Assembly: GCA_015999765.1 (NCBI GenBank)
Contig: JAECQR010000002.1
Span: 501,768-565,767, forward strand
Reading direction: 5' to 3'
DNA length: 64,000 nucleotides
Source of the DNA: Flavobacteriia bacterium
Lineage (GTDB): Bacteria > Bacteroidota > Bacteroidia > Flavobacteriales > Weeksellaceae
Shown here: positions 26,810-36,531 of the stretch, one piece after another
Numbering within the stretch: the first letter of the stretch is position 1
Layout: each line of letters opens with the position of its first letter
Program-made: the position numbers and the translations under genes
Notes under the pieces: model-generated
What the model was told of the DNA's origin: nothing
Database searches by the model: none
The model's input: only the letters and a program-made list of their open reading frames with translations

Positions 26810-28054
26810 TTATTGTTTCATATCGTACATTACAAGTGCGGTTACAAGTTTTGGTTCAATATAAGTACATTTCGGGGGCATTTTAATGTTTTTGTTTGAT
26901 ACTTTCAGCAAATCATTAAAACTCACTGGATAAATTCCGAATCCTACTTTGAATTCGCCCGAATCTACTTTATCTTTGATCTGATTAATCCCTTCAATAC
27001 CGGAATTGCCTTTAATATAGGTGATTTTATCAGTAGTTTTAGGATCTTCAATGCCTAAGATGTCTTTAAAAACAAATTCTTCCAGAAGGAAATGATCCAA
27101 ATCGTTCATATCACTCTGTTGTTTTCTAAGGTCGTGTTTCACGTGCAGGGAATAGAATTTTCCACCCAAATACATGGAGATATGAAACTTTTGCGAAGGG
27201 TAGTACGGCGTTTCACCTTTGTCATGAACCAGAAAGTTTTCTTCTATTTTGGCAAGGAATTCTTTTTCGCTTAGTCCATTCAGATCCTGTAAAAGCCTGT
27301 TGTAATCATGAATTTTAATCGACTGGTTCGACACAATGAAACTGAAAACGTAATTATAATGCTCAGTTCCCGTATGTTTGCGGTTTTTTTCCTGAAGATT
27401 TTTTGCATTCAGTGCAGTAGATCCAATCCTGTGGTGACCGTCGGCGATGTAAAAGGAATCAATCTGCTCGAGAACTTCCTTAAACTGTAACATTTTCAGG
27501 CGGTTATCTATCCGCCAAACTTTGTGACGCACCCCGTTATCGTCAAGATAATTGAGTACCGGAACGTTCTTTTCCTCGTGATTCATGAGCAATTCCACTT
27601 TTGGGTTCGCCATATAGGTCAGCAGCACGGGTTCTGCCTGAAGACTCACTTTTTCTAGATAATAAGCAAGTTTTTCTTTCTTGTGGGTGAGGGTAGATTC
27701 GTGTTTTTTAATTCTTCCATTCCGGAAATCATCAACACTTACCAGACCTAATAATCCACGGAACACTGATTTATTGGGCAGAAACTGCTCATAAAGGTAA
27801 TAGGAAGAATTATCCTGCACGAGTTTCTTGTCATCCAGAAGTTCCTCGAAATTGGTGCGTATTTTCCGTAAATTTCGGTCGATATCCTTGGATTTGCTTA
27901 CCACATAAGGCTTAATCATCTGAATATAAGATGATTCCTGCTGGGCTTTTTTATTAATTTCTTCCTGTGAGAAGTTGTCTAACGGATGGGTAGGGAATAT
28001 GTCAACGTAATCTTCACTCGGTCTAATTCCCCTAAAAGGTTTAAAGATGGGCAT
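26810..28054 (-). CDS. DUF1015 family protein
   Basis: A 414-residue soluble protein that covers the DUF1015 family from MPIFKPFRGIRPSEDYVDIFPTHPLDNFS through SFYIADGHHRIGSTA (the most conserved block) to YTEPKL-like ending YIEPKLVTALVMYDM. The function is unknown; the DGHHR motif and family structure suggest nucleotide or sugar-phosphate handling, which is inference. The start at 28054 is chosen because it opens with the family N-terminus and lies 7 bp after the stop of serA; a longer frame would overlap serA. It is the third gene of the serC-serA-DUF1015 operon, an order recurrent in Bacteroidota. Confidence 0.88.
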   Translation of the reverse strand: MPIFKPFRGIRPSEDYVDIFPTHPLDNFSQEEINKKAQQESSYIQMIKPYVVSKSKDIDRNLRKIRTNFEELLDDKKLVQDNSSYYLYEQFLPNKSVFRGLLGLVSVDDFRNGRIKKHESTLTHKKEKLAYYLEKVSLQAEPVLLTYMANPKVELLMNHEEKNVPVLNYLDDNGVRHKVWRIDNRLKMLQFKEVLEQIDSFYIADGHHRIGSTALNAKNLQEKNRKHTGTEHYNYVFSFIVSNQSIKIHDYNRLLQDLNGLSEKEFLAKIEENFLVHDKGETPYYPSQKFHISMYLGGKFYSLHVKHDLRKQQSDMNDLDHFLLEEFVFKDILGIEDPKTTDKITYIKGNSGIEGINQIKDKVDSGEFKVGFGIYPVSFNDLLKVSNKNIKMPPKCTYIEPKLVTALVMYDMKQ

Positions 28055-28061
28055 TGTATTA

Positions 28062-29021
28062 CTATAGTTTATTTTTAATATCAATAATCTGCGCTGCAAG
28101 TTCTGTTCCGATTTTCTCCTGTGCATCAACTGTATTTCCTCCCAAATGTGGAGAAAGAGACAGGTTGGCATTCATGAGAAGTGGCAGTTCCGGCGTCGGC
28201 TCATTTTCGAAAACATCAAGCGCAGCACCCGCAATTTTTCCGGATTCAATGAATTCAAGTAAGGTTACTTCATTCAGAACACCGCCACGTGCAGTGTTTA
28301 CAATGAAAACACCGTCTTTCATCAGCTCAAACTGGGGCGTATCTAAAATGTAATTTTCGGATTTTGGGGTGTTGATGCTCAGGAAATCTAGGTCTTTAAG
28401 GAATTCAACCCAATCAGTCGTTGAAGTGATTTCAAAATTCAATGTCTGTCCGTCAAAGAAATCGAGGAAAAGCGTTTCGGTGCGTGGTTTACGGGTAAGA
28501 ACTTTTACTTTCATTCCTAACGAAATTCCCATTTTAACCACTTCCTGACCAATTCCGCCAAAACCGATAACTCCCAGCGTTTTTCCTTCCAGCTCCACCG
28601 CAGATGAGAACGATTTTTTCAGTGCTTTAAAGTGAGTTTCTCCTTCCAGCGGCATCAATCTGTTGGATTCGTGGAGAAATCTTGCCAGCGAGAAAAAGTG
28701 TGCGAAAACCATTTCAGCGACAGACCTTGATGAAGCTTTCGGTGTATTGATGATATACAGTCCTTTTTCAATAGCATATTCGGTATCGATATTGTCCATT
28801 CCCACACCGCCTCGGCCAATGATTTTTAGTCCCGGGCAGGCATCTATTAAATCCTGGCGCACTTTCGTCGCACTCCTTACCAAAAGGACATCGATATTGT
28901 TTTCGTTAATGAAATTAGCAAGATGTCCCTGAGAAACCCGCGTTTCTACCAGTTCGATTCCTGCTTCTGCTAAAGCATTTTTACCTGATTCTGAAATACC
29001 GTCGTTGGCTAAAACTTTCAT
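28062..29021 (-). CDS. serA: D-3-phosphoglycerate dehydrogenase, short form
   Basis: A 319-residue D-2-hydroxyacid dehydrogenase that oxidises 3-phosphoglycerate to 3-phosphohydroxypyruvate, the first step of serine synthesis. NAD-binding motif GVIGFGGIGQEV; catalytic Arg in NTARGGVLNE, Glu in DVFENEPTP and His in LSPHLGGNT. It lacks the C-terminal ACT/regulatory domains of the long forms, so serine feedback through ACT is not expected. The neighbouring serC upstream (48 bp) gives the next enzyme and makes the assignment secure. Confidence 0.92.
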   Translation of the reverse strand: MKVLANDGISESGKNALAEAGIELVETRVSQGHLANFINENNIDVLLVRSATKVRQDLIDACPGLKIIGRGGVGMDNIDTEYAIEKGLYIINTPKASSRSVAEMVFAHFFSLARFLHESNRLMPLEGETHFKALKKSFSSAVELEGKTLGVIGFGGIGQEVVKMGISLGMKVKVLTRKPRTETLFLDFFDGQTLNFEITSTTDWVEFLKDLDFLSINTPKSENYILDTPQFELMKDGVFIVNTARGGVLNEVTLLEFIESGKIAGAALDVFENEPTPELPLLMNANLSLSPHLGGNTVDAQEKIGTELAAQIIDIKNKL

Positions 29022-29069
29022 AAATGTTGTATCAAATTAACTGCGTAAATTCAACGTGTGATCCTGAAA

Positions 29070-30134
29070 TTATTTTAAATTTTTCATCACATCCACCAAA
29101 ACCTGCACACTTTCGATCGGCAAAGCATTATAAAGGCTGGCTCTGTAACCGCCTAAACTCCGGTGGCCATTAAGACCGTTGATTCCGGCAGCTTTCCATG
29201 CAGCATCAAATTCTTCTTTTTTCGATTCATCCAACAGTTGGAAAGATACATTCATTAATGAACGATCTTCTTTCTGGCAGAAGGTTTCAAATAAAGGGTT
29301 GCGGTCAATTTCCTCATACAGAAGTTTTGCTTTGGCTTCGTTTCTGGCTTCAGCAGCAGCGATTCCGCCATTTTTTTCCAGATGCTGTAAGGTAAGCAGG
29401 GTTGCATAGACTGGAAAAACAGGTGGTGTATTGTACATTGATTCTTTGTTGATATGATTCTGGTAGTTCAGGATTGAAGGAATTGTTCTTCCGGTATGAC
29501 CCAGAATACTTTTCTTAACCACAACAAGCGTAACGCCTGCGGGTCCCATATTTTTTTGTGCTCCGGCGTAAATCAGGTCAAACTGTGAATAATCGATCAC
29601 ACGGGAGAAAATATCCGAGCTCATATCGCAAACCATAAGCGTGTCAACCTTCGGGAAGGTTTTCATCTGTGTACCGTAAATGGTATTGTTTGAAGTGCAG
29701 TGAAAGTAATCGTATTCGCTGCCTACGGTATAATCTTTCGGAATGAAGGAATATTTCTGCCCTTTCGAGGAGCCAACTACATCTACCGTTCCAAAACCTT
29801 TGGCCTCTTTGATCGCGCCGGCAGCCCATGTTCCGGTGTCCAGATAAGCAGCTTTTCCGTTTTCAGCATTCATGAGGTTATATGGAACCATCAGAAACTG
29901 CAAACTCGCTCCTCCGCCCAGATAAAGCACTTCGTAATCGTCACCTAGATTCATGAGTCTTTTTACGATGGCTCTGGCCTCATCCATCACCGCTACAAAA
30001 TCTTTGCTCCGGTGGGAAATTTCGAGGATTGAGAGTCCTATTCCGTTAAAATCCAGAATCGCTTCTGCTGATTTCTGAAAAACTTCCTGCGGTAGTATGC
30101 AGGGTCCTGCGCTGAAATTGTGTTTTTTGCTCAT
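29070..30134 (-). CDS. serC: Phosphoserine aminotransferase
   Basis: A 354-residue class V PLP aminotransferase that converts 3-phosphohydroxypyruvate and glutamate to phosphoserine. Family marks: KHNFSAGPCILPQEV at the start, LYLGGGASLQF, VCDMSSDIFSR and the PLP lysine in YAGAQKNMGPAGVT; the end NGLNGHRSLGGYRASLYNALP is characteristic. It is the first gene of the serine operon, followed by serA. The upstream ferredoxin gene has its own terminator, so serC probably has a promoter in 30135-30208. Confidence 0.95.
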   Translation of the reverse strand: MSKKHNFSAGPCILPQEVFQKSAEAILDFNGIGLSILEISHRSKDFVAVMDEARAIVKRLMNLGDDYEVLYLGGGASLQFLMVPYNLMNAENGKAAYLDTGTWAAGAIKEAKGFGTVDVVGSSKGQKYSFIPKDYTVGSEYDYFHCTSNNTIYGTQMKTFPKVDTLMVCDMSSDIFSRVIDYSQFDLIYAGAQKNMGPAGVTLVVVKKSILGHTGRTIPSILNYQNHINKESMYNTPPVFPVYATLLTLQHLEKNGGIAAAEARNEAKAKLLYEEIDRNPLFETFCQKEDRSLMNVSFQLLDESKKEEFDAAWKAAGINGLNGHRSLGGYRASLYNALPIESVQVLVDVMKNLK

Positions 30135-30208
30135 GTTTTTTTTATTTAAAACTGCATTGCTGCGTTTTTGATCTGTTGAGTTTTATTTCTGAAAGTAGAG
30201 CAGAAGGG

Positions 30209-30237
30209 TAAAAAAAAACGCCCACAAAAAGTGAGCG
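30209..30237 (-). terminator. Rho-independent terminator of ferredoxin gene
   Basis: On the minus strand the stem CGCTCAC / GTGGGCG with a five-base loop is followed by nine T (A run 30210-30218 on the plus strand), just after the ferredoxin stop. Confidence 0.85.
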
Positions 30238-30242
30238 GATAT

Positions 30243-30593
30243 TTACTCTCCGTGTAAGAAAGCTTTTTTCTCAAGTAAGCTTTCCTCAGATTCTACATGA
30301 TCTTCATCCGGTATACAGCAGTCTACCGGGCAAACTGCCGCGCACTGAGGCTCTTCGTGGAAGCCGATGCATTCGGTACATTTATCGGTTACAATAAAAT
30401 AAACATCATCGCTCACCGGTTCCTGCGGAGCGTCTGCATCTACGGTTAATCCCGATTTCATTACAACCTTTCCTTTCAGTGCAGTACCTTCCGAAGCTTT
30501 CCAATCTACAGCACCTTCATAAATGGCATTGTTGGGACATTCCGGTTCGCAAGCACCACAATTAATACATTCGTCTGTTATTCTGATAGCCAT
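30243..30593 (-). CDS. 2[4Fe-4S] ferredoxin
   Basis: A 116-residue dicluster ferredoxin. The first cluster motif is CINCGACEPECPNNAI; the second is CTECIGFHEEPQCAAVCPVDCC, with the insert between Cys2 and Cys3 typical of the YfhL/Alvin type. Between the motifs is a 40-residue loop. It carries low-potential electrons in the cytoplasm; the partner is not known. It is arranged head to head with the acyl-CoA reductase gene and the two share a short intergenic region with opposed promoter boxes. Confidence 0.92.
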   Translation of the reverse strand: MAIRITDECINCGACEPECPNNAIYEGAVDWKASEGTALKGKVVMKSGLTVDADAPQEPVSDDVYFIVTDKCTECIGFHEEPQCAAVCPVDCCIPDEDHVESEESLLEKKAFLHGE

Positions 30594-30608
30594 TGCTACT
30601 TTATTTTT

Positions 30609-30626
30609 TAAATTTGCACAAAATTA
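30609..30626. promoter_or_regulatory. Back-to-back promoter boxes of ferredoxin and acyl-CoA reductase
   Basis: On the plus strand TAAATTTG lies at 30609-30616, ahead of the reductase start at 30653. On the minus strand TAATTTTG (CAAAATTA at 30619-30626) lies ahead of the ferredoxin start at 30593. Both match TAnnTTTG and are only two bases apart, so the transcripts would start facing outwards across each other's box and polymerases would compete. Confidence 0.6.
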
Positions 30627-30652
30627 CTAAAAATCCCTCAATTTTCCGCACG

Positions 30653-31687
30653 ATGAACACAGAAAATCATATTTCAGGACTTCACAAACTAAGTTTATAT
30701 ATTAAGAAATTTTTGGAATCAAATTCTGAAAACTCCCATGAAAATGCTGAGGAATTTAATGCGGTATTGCGAAAATCGGAAATCGAAAATCCATGGTTTA
30801 CCATTGAAAATCAAAAATTTGCATTGAAGCAGTGGTCAGAATTACTGACTCCCGAAAATATCGAGAATTGGCTTTCCAGCTATAAAACTCCCATTAACTC
30901 TAAAAGAGTAGGGCTTATCCTAGCCGGAAATATCCCTTTGGTCGGGTTTCATGATGTAATTTCTGTGGTTTTAAGCAATCATATTCCTGTTATTAAACTT
31001 TCCTCCAAGGATAAGCGGATGCTGCCATTTCTACTTGAAAAATGGAATGAATTTTCAAAGGGAGCTGTTCAGTATGAAATGGCTGAAAGACTGGAAAATT
31101 TCGATGCCGTAATTGCTACCGGAAGCAATAACACCGCCAGATATTTGGAATATTATTTTAAAGACAGTTTAAGCATCATACGAAAAAACAGAACGTCTAT
31201 TGCGGTGCTGAACGGTGATGAGACAGATGCTGAATTACAGCTGCTTGCCGAAGATATCTTCCGTTATTATGGCTTAGGCTGCAGGAATGTTACCCGACTT
31301 TTTATTCCTGAAGATTTTCTGATCGACAGAATATTTGAAAACTTCCTGAATTTTAAAGACGTCATCAACCATAATAAATACGCGAATAATTACGAGTATA
31401 ACCGGGCCGTTTATCTCCTTAATCAGGAGAAATTCTGGGATAATAATTTCGTTATGCTGAAAGAGGATGAGGCATTGTTTTCCCCACTTTCTGTGATAAA
31501 TTTTTCCAGATATTCAGCATTGGATGAAGTTGAAAGCTTTATTAAAGATAACGGAGAAAATATCCAGGCTGTTATCGCAAAACCTCAATTAGGATTAGAC
31601 AGCATTGGTTTCGGCGAAGCGCAGAATCCTGGGCTTGATACGTATGCTGACCACGTTGATACGATGAAATTCCTGGAAGTAATATAA
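30653..31687 (+). CDS. LuxC-type acyl-CoA/acyl reductase
   Basis: A 344-residue protein related to LuxC and other acyl-CoA reductases (ALDH superfamily fold). Seen: VGLILAGNIPLVGFHDVISVVLSNHIPVIKLSSKDK near the start, AVIATGSNNTARYLEYYF, and the catalytic cysteine in YYGLGCRNVTRLFIP. These enzymes reduce fatty acyl groups to aldehydes with NADPH; the physiological substrate in Bacteroidota is not established. The start at 30653 follows the TAAATTTG box by 36 bp; a frame open from 30593 crosses the promoter and is not used. Confidence 0.82.
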   Translation: MNTENHISGLHKLSLYIKKFLESNSENSHENAEEFNAVLRKSEIENPWFTIENQKFALKQWSELLTPENIENWLSSYKTPINSKRVGLILAGNIPLVGFHDVISVVLSNHIPVIKLSSKDKRMLPFLLEKWNEFSKGAVQYEMAERLENFDAVIATGSNNTARYLEYYFKDSLSIIRKNRTSIAVLNGDETDAELQLLAEDIFRYYGLGCRNVTRLFIPEDFLIDRIFENFLNFKDVINHNKYANNYEYNRAVYLLNQEKFWDNNFVMLKEDEALFSPLSVINFSRYSALDEVESFIKDNGENIQAVIAKPQLGLDSIGFGEAQNPGLDTYADHVDTMKFLEVI

Positions 31688-31806
31688 TCACCTTTTAATT
31701 TATTTCGCTTTATATAAAATTTATAATGACATATAAATTAATTAATTATAAATTTTAAACAATAATTTGCTTTAGACCCGTTGTGTAAGGAGTGAAGTTG
31801 TTTCAC

Positions 31807-32121
31807 TTAAAATCTGTCTTTTCGCGGATTTAGAAATGTTTCAAAGATCATCACTTCCTGACCGAATTTTGATTCAATACGCTCTGTAATATTTTTAAAT
31901 TCAATTTCGATGAAATCATTGCGTTTGTCAGCGCTGTCAAAAATCAGTAATAAATTCGTGTTTTTTCCTTCCGTAACCATATCGCTTTCTACTTCCGATA
32001 GGATATATTTTTCAACATCCATGAGGTTTTCAACCATAGTTTCAAGGTCTGTTTCCATATAGGTATTCCATGATTGTACAAGATCTGCTGGGGTATGAAA
32101 GGTAAGGCTCAGGATGCTCAT
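31807..32121 (-). CDS. DUF4286 family protein
   Basis: A 104-residue soluble protein starting MSILSLTFHTPADLVQSWNTYM; it then has DVEKYILSEVESDMVTEGKNTNLLLIFDSADKRNDFI. The length and alternating strands match the DUF4286 group (ferredoxin-like fold) common in Bacteroidota, function unknown. The start at 32121 is preferred to an ATG at 32166 since the extra 15 residues look non-coding. Divergent from gyrA; the 31688-31806 gap next to it is AT-rich and empty. Confidence 0.7.
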   Translation of the reverse strand: MSILSLTFHTPADLVQSWNTYMETDLETMVENLMDVEKYILSEVESDMVTEGKNTNLLLIFDSADKRNDFIEIEFKNITERIESKFGQEVMIFETFLNPRKDRF

Positions 32122-32270
32122 TGTCTTGATGTATTTTAATGTTTTGTGGATAAAATTATAGCGCAAAAATCGCTAAAATTTTCGTAAATTAGCACGTTCT
32201 TAAAATCAGAAAGAAAAGAATGATCATGCAGTAACGTAAGTGCTTGATTTTCATTTTATTAAAAAATATT

Positions 32271-34934
32271 ATGCATAAAGAAGGAGAAAGGTTAATTCCT
32301 ATCAACATTGTTGATGAAATGAAATCCTCTTATATCGATTATTCGATGTCGGTAATTGTTTCCAGAGCTTTACCCGATGTAAGAGATGGCTTGAAGCCGG
32401 TTCATAGAAGAGTTTTATACGGAATGTACAATCTGAATGTTTTTTCTAACAGAAAACATTTGAAATCTGCAAGGATTGTCGGTGATGTTCTTGGTAAATA
32501 CCACCCGCACGGCGATTCCTCTGTTTATGATGCAATGGTACGTATGGCCCAGCCGTGGAGTCTGCGGTATCCGCAGGTTGACGGGCAGGGTAACTTCGGT
32601 TCCATGGACGGTGATCCGCCTGCAGCAATGCGTTATACCGAAGCAAGACTCAAAAAGATTGCTGATGACGTTTTAGCTGACCTTGATAAAGAAACCGTAG
32701 ATTTCCAGAATAACTTTGATGATTCATTGACGGAGCCTTCCGTAATGCCTACTAAAATCCCGAATCTTCTAGTGAACGGTGCATCAGGTATTGCTGTGGG
32801 TATGGCGACGAATATGGCACCTCATAACCTTTCAGAGAGTATTGACGCAATCGTTGCCTATATCGATAATAATGAAATTACCATTGATGAGCTCATGAAG
32901 CACATCATTGCTCCGGATTTCCCGACAGGTGGAATTATTTACGGTTACGACGGAGTGCGCGATGCATTCCACACCGGAAAAGGCCGTATCGTTCTGCGTG
33001 CAAAAGTAAATTTCGAAGAGGTAGGAAACAGAAACGCAATTATTGTAACTGAAATTCCTTACCAGGTCAATAAAGCAGAGATGATTGCCAGAACTGCCGA
33101 ATTGGTGAAAGACGAAAAGATCCCGGGAATCTATGAAATCCGTGACGAATCTGACAGACAGGGTCTTAGAATCGTTTATGAACTTAAAAACGACGCTATT
33201 CCGAACGTAGTTCTGAATATGCTTTACAAATATACCTCGCTTCAGACTTCTTTCAGTGTTAATAATATTGCGCTGGTAAAAGGAAGACCGGAGCAGCTGA
33301 ACCTGAAAAACATCATTCATCATTTTGTGGATCACCGCCACGAAATCGTAGTGAGAAGAACCCAGTACGAGCTGAAGAAAGCCAAAGAGCGTGCTCATAT
33401 TCTGGAAGGTTTCATGAAGGTGATCGGTACTCAGGATGATCTGGATAAAGCGATTGCCATTATCAGACACAGTTCTAATCCTGCTGAAGCGAAAGAAGGA
33501 TTGATGAAAGAATTCGATCTTTCTGAGATTCAGGCACAGGCGATTCTGGATTTGAGGCTGGCAAGGCTTACCGGAATGGAACTCGACAAAATCCGTGCGG
33601 AGTATGACGAGATCATGAACTTGATTAAAAATTTCGAAGATATCCTTGCAAACGAATCAAGAAGATTCGAGATCATTAAAGAGGAACTTCTGGAAATGAA
33701 AGAGAAATACGGCGACGAAAGACGTTCGGAAATCGATTATTCAGGCGGTGAAATGTCGATTGAAGACTTAATTCCGGATGAAAAAGTAGTTCTTACCATT
33801 TCTCACGCGGGTTACATCAAAAGAACTTCGCTTTCCGAATATAAAGTACAGAGCCGTGGCGGCGTAGGAAACCGTGCTGCGACAACAAGAGACGAAGATT
33901 TCTTAGAATATATTGTAGCTGCGACCAACCACCAGTACATGCTTTTCTTTACCGAAAAGGGAAAATGTTTCTGGCTGAGGGTATTCGAAATCCCGGAAGG
34001 TTCCAAAACTTCCAAAGGCAGAGCAGTTCAGAATCTGATCAATATTGAACCTGACGATAAGATTAAAGCTTACATCAGAACAAATGATCTGAAAGACGCT
34101 GATTATGTGAACAAGATGAATGTGGTGATGATTACCAAGAACGGTACCATCAAGAAAACTTCCCTTGAAGCGTATTCCAGACCAAGAACCAATGGGGTAA
34201 ACGCGATTGAAATCCGTGATAACGACCAGCTCTTAGGCGCAAGATTAACCAGCGGCGATTCAGAAATCATGATCGCAACTAAAAACGGTAAATGTATCCG
34301 TTTCCCTGAAGAAAAAGCCAGAGCAGTAGGCCGGGGATCGATTGGTGTGCGCGGAATATCACTGGAAGATAATGACGAAGTTATTGGCATGATTGTCGTA
34401 AATGATGTGCAGAATGAAACTGTTTTGGTAGTTTCAGAGAAAGGATACGGTAAACGTACCGCGGTAGAAGATTACCGTATAACCAACCGTGGCGGAAAAG
34501 GTGTTATTACTTTAAATATTACAGAAAAAACAGGAAATCTGATCGCCATTCAGAATGTAACCGATGAAGACGGATTGATGATCATCAACAAATCCGGAGT
34601 TGCCATCAGAATGGGAATGGATGAAATGCGTGTGATGGGTAGAAATACCCAGGGCGTGAAGGTCATCAACCTTAAAAATAACGATTCCATTGCTGCCATT
34701 GCAAAAGTAGAAATGGATAAAGATGTGGAAGAAGTTGAAGATTCTGAAGAACCACTTCCGGGAGCCGTAGATTCTTTGATTCCTGAATTCAAGGATGCTC
34801 CGCAAACAGGCGATAATTCCATAAGCAACATGGGCGACGAAGCTGTTCTGAAGAAAATTGAAGAAGAAGAGGAAAAGCTGAACAGACAGATCGAGAAAGA
34901 AAAAGAGGGTGATAACACTGATGACGAAGAATAA
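32271..34934 (+). CDS. gyrA: DNA gyrase subunit A
   Basis: An 887-residue subunit of the type II topoisomerase that introduces negative supercoils. Winged-helix/breakage domain: [32 protein letters not shown], the catalytic Tyr122 in [10 protein letters not shown], and [25 protein letters not shown]. The C-terminal beta-pinwheel has repeated blades with a degenerate GyrA box (QSRGGVGN) near residue 530, and an acidic tail rich in Glu. In the quinolone region it has Ser83 and Asp87, the unmutated states by E. coli numbering. The start at 32271 ([17 protein letters not shown]) matches the family. A TPR protein gene follows 29 bp later. Confidence 0.95.
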   Translation: MHKEGERLIPINIVDEMKSSYIDYSMSVIVSRALPDVRDGLKPVHRRVLYGMYNLNVFSNRKHLKSARIVGDVLGKYHPHGDSSVYDAMVRMAQPWSLRYPQVDGQGNFGSMDGDPPAAMRYTEARLKKIADDVLADLDKETVDFQNNFDDSLTEPSVMPTKIPNLLVNGASGIAVGMATNMAPHNLSESIDAIVAYIDNNEITIDELMKHIIAPDFPTGGIIYGYDGVRDAFHTGKGRIVLRAKVNFEEVGNRNAIIVTEIPYQVNKAEMIARTAELVKDEKIPGIYEIRDESDRQGLRIVYELKNDAIPNVVLNMLYKYTSLQTSFSVNNIALVKGRPEQLNLKNIIHHFVDHRHEIVVRRTQYELKKAKERAHILEGFMKVIGTQDDLDKAIAIIRHSSNPAEAKEGLMKEFDLSEIQAQAILDLRLARLTGMELDKIRAEYDEIMNLIKNFEDILANESRRFEIIKEELLEMKEKYGDERRSEIDYSGGEMSIEDLIPDEKVVLTISHAGYIKRTSLSEYKVQSRGGVGNRAATTRDEDFLEYIVAATNHQYMLFFTEKGKCFWLRVFEIPEGSKTSKGRAVQNLINIEPDDKIKAYIRTNDLKDADYVNKMNVVMITKNGTIKKTSLEAYSRPRTNGVNAIEIRDNDQLLGARLTSGDSEIMIATKNGKCIRFPEEKARAVGRGSIGVRGISLEDNDEVIGMIVVNDVQNETVLVVSEKGYGKRTAVEDYRITNRGGKGVITLNITEKTGNLIAIQNVTDEDGLMIINKSGVAIRMGMDEMRVMGRNTQGVKVINLKNNDSIAAIAKVEMDKDVEEVEDSEEPLPGAVDSLIPEFKDAPQTGDNSISNMGDEAVLKKIEEEEEKLNRQIEKEKEGDNTDDEE

Positions 34935-34963
34935 AGTGAAACAAATTTTTTAAAATTAATATA

Positions 34964-36352
34964 ATGAAAAAAATATTTCTAAGCATCGCATTGGTTTCAG
35001 CAACTGTTGCGTTTGCACAAAAAAAAGAAGTCGCCGCGGCAGTGAAAGCTATTGATGCAGGTGATGTTGCTACTGCCAATTCGCAGGTTGCTGCTGCCGA
35101 AGCAGTAATGGGAGGCAAAACCTATCTGGTGGAACCTTCTGTTTTAGAGCAGTATTATTATGCTAAAGGTCTGGCACTTTTAAAATCCGGTAAAAATGCT
35201 GAAGGAGCAACTTATTTGGCTAAAATGAGCGAACTCGGAAAGGAAAAAATCTATACCGGTAAAGACAGCAGCAAAAATAAAGTATACTACGTTGGCAAAG
35301 CAGCAGCAGACCAGTCAGGAGTTCAGGGACTGAAAGAAGATACCTATGCTCCGGTTTTAACCTCAAAAATTGGGAATACCATAAATCCCCTTATTGAGGC
35401 CGCAAATAAAACAGCAATGAATGCCTATACCGCTAAAAACTATGCAACAGCAGCTCCTAAATTCAAGGAAGTGTATGATTTGCTTAAAGCAGGCGGACAG
35501 GATAACCAACAGTACCTGTATTATTCTGGTTTAAATTATGCTTTGGCAGACCAGAAAAATGAAGCGATAGATGTTTACAACCAACTGATCGATTCAGGAT
35601 ACACCGGTATCCAGACGACTTATTTTGCGAAGAATAAAAAATCCGGTGAGGTAGAACCTTTGGATAAAGTGACCTGGGATCTCAATAAAAAGATGGGGGC
35701 AACCTCAGAATACAGCGATTTCAAAACCGAAACCTCTACAAGTATCGAAAGAGAACTTTTTGAAACCAATGCTGCATTGCTTATCGAAGCCAACAGAAAC
35801 GATGATGCTCTTGCTTTGATTGAAAAAGGTCTTAAAAAGTTCCCTTCCAGTGTGAAGCTTTCAGAACTGCAGGGTACCGCCTATTACAAGTCCGGTAAAA
35901 TGGATCAGTTTATTGCGAACCTGAAAGTACAGACCGAAAAAAATCCTTCAGATGCCAATAACTGGTACAACCTGGGAGTTCTTCAGAGCAAAGATCCGGC
36001 GACTGAGGCTGATGCAGTGAAGTCGTATAAAAAGGCGGTAGAGTTGAAACCTGATTTCGCGCAGGCATGGCAAAACCTTACCTATGTTACTATGGGTGAC
36101 GATGCTAAAGCGATTGATGATTACAACGCTGCTAAAAAAGCAGGAAAAACTGAAGCTGCGAATAAAATTATTGAAGCAAGAAGAGCCAGACTTGCAGATG
36201 CACTGCCGTATGCTGAAAAATGGTACGAAAGCGACCAGCAGAATATCGACGCAGTATCGCTGTTAAAAGGTTTGTACATGTCTAATAAAAAGGAAGCGAA
36301 ATTCCAGGAATTTAAAGCTAAAGAAGCTGAAATGAAAGCTTCAGGAAAATAG
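34964..36352 (+). CDS. Exported TPR repeat protein
   Basis: A 462-residue exported protein: signal peptide MKKIFLSIALVSATVAFAQ, then helical repeats. Clear TPR units are found near residues 150-190 (YATAAPKFKEVYDLLKAGG), 265-300 (ALLIEANRNDDALALIEKGLKKFP), and 330-370 (NWYNLGVLQSKDPATEADAVKSYKKAVELKPDFAQAWQNL). It is probably a periplasmic scaffold; the cargo is unknown. It starts 29 bp after gyrA and may be read through from it, although no functional link to gyrase is implied. A terminator follows. Confidence 0.85.
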   Translation: MKKIFLSIALVSATVAFAQKKEVAAAVKAIDAGDVATANSQVAAAEAVMGGKTYLVEPSVLEQYYYAKGLALLKSGKNAEGATYLAKMSELGKEKIYTGKDSSKNKVYYVGKAAADQSGVQGLKEDTYAPVLTSKIGNTINPLIEAANKTAMNAYTAKNYATAAPKFKEVYDLLKAGGQDNQQYLYYSGLNYALADQKNEAIDVYNQLIDSGYTGIQTTYFAKNKKSGEVEPLDKVTWDLNKKMGATSEYSDFKTETSTSIERELFETNAALLIEANRNDDALALIEKGLKKFPSSVKLSELQGTAYYKSGKMDQFIANLKVQTEKNPSDANNWYNLGVLQSKDPATEADAVKSYKKAVELKPDFAQAWQNLTYVTMGDDAKAIDDYNAAKKAGKTEAANKIIEARRARLADALPYAEKWYESDQQNIDAVSLLKGLYMSNKKEAKFQEFKAKEAEMKASGK

Positions 36353-36377
36353 CATTATCAAATAAGATTCAGTAATG

Positions 36378-36410
36378 ACCGTCTCAATTTAAATGGAGGC
36401 GGTTTTTTTT
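36378..36410 (+). terminator. Rho-independent terminator
   Basis: Stem ACCGTCTC / GAGGCGGT (one G-U pair) with a loop of about ten bases and an eight-base T run ends the TPR gene. Confidence 0.85.
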
Positions 36411-36493
36411 ATGGGAAGCGTGATGTTTTTATTGCTGAGTTCCTCGGGGGGACGTGAGCTGCTTTTAACACTCCTGTTCACTAAGATAGGCAT

Positions 36494-36520
36494 AAAAAAA
36501 CCGTCCCACTTTTGGGACGG
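36494..36520 (-). terminator. Rho-independent terminator of T9SS cargo gene
   Basis: Read on the minus strand: an 8-bp stem CCGTCCCA / TGGGACGG with a four-base loop, then seven T. It sits 12 bp after the stop of the minus-strand T9SS protein gene. Confidence 0.9.
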
Positions 36521-36531
36521 CTGGAAAGTGT

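Noticed and set aside
32832-33470. 212-codon minus-strand frame inside gyrA
   Set aside because: Antisense shadow of a conserved gene.
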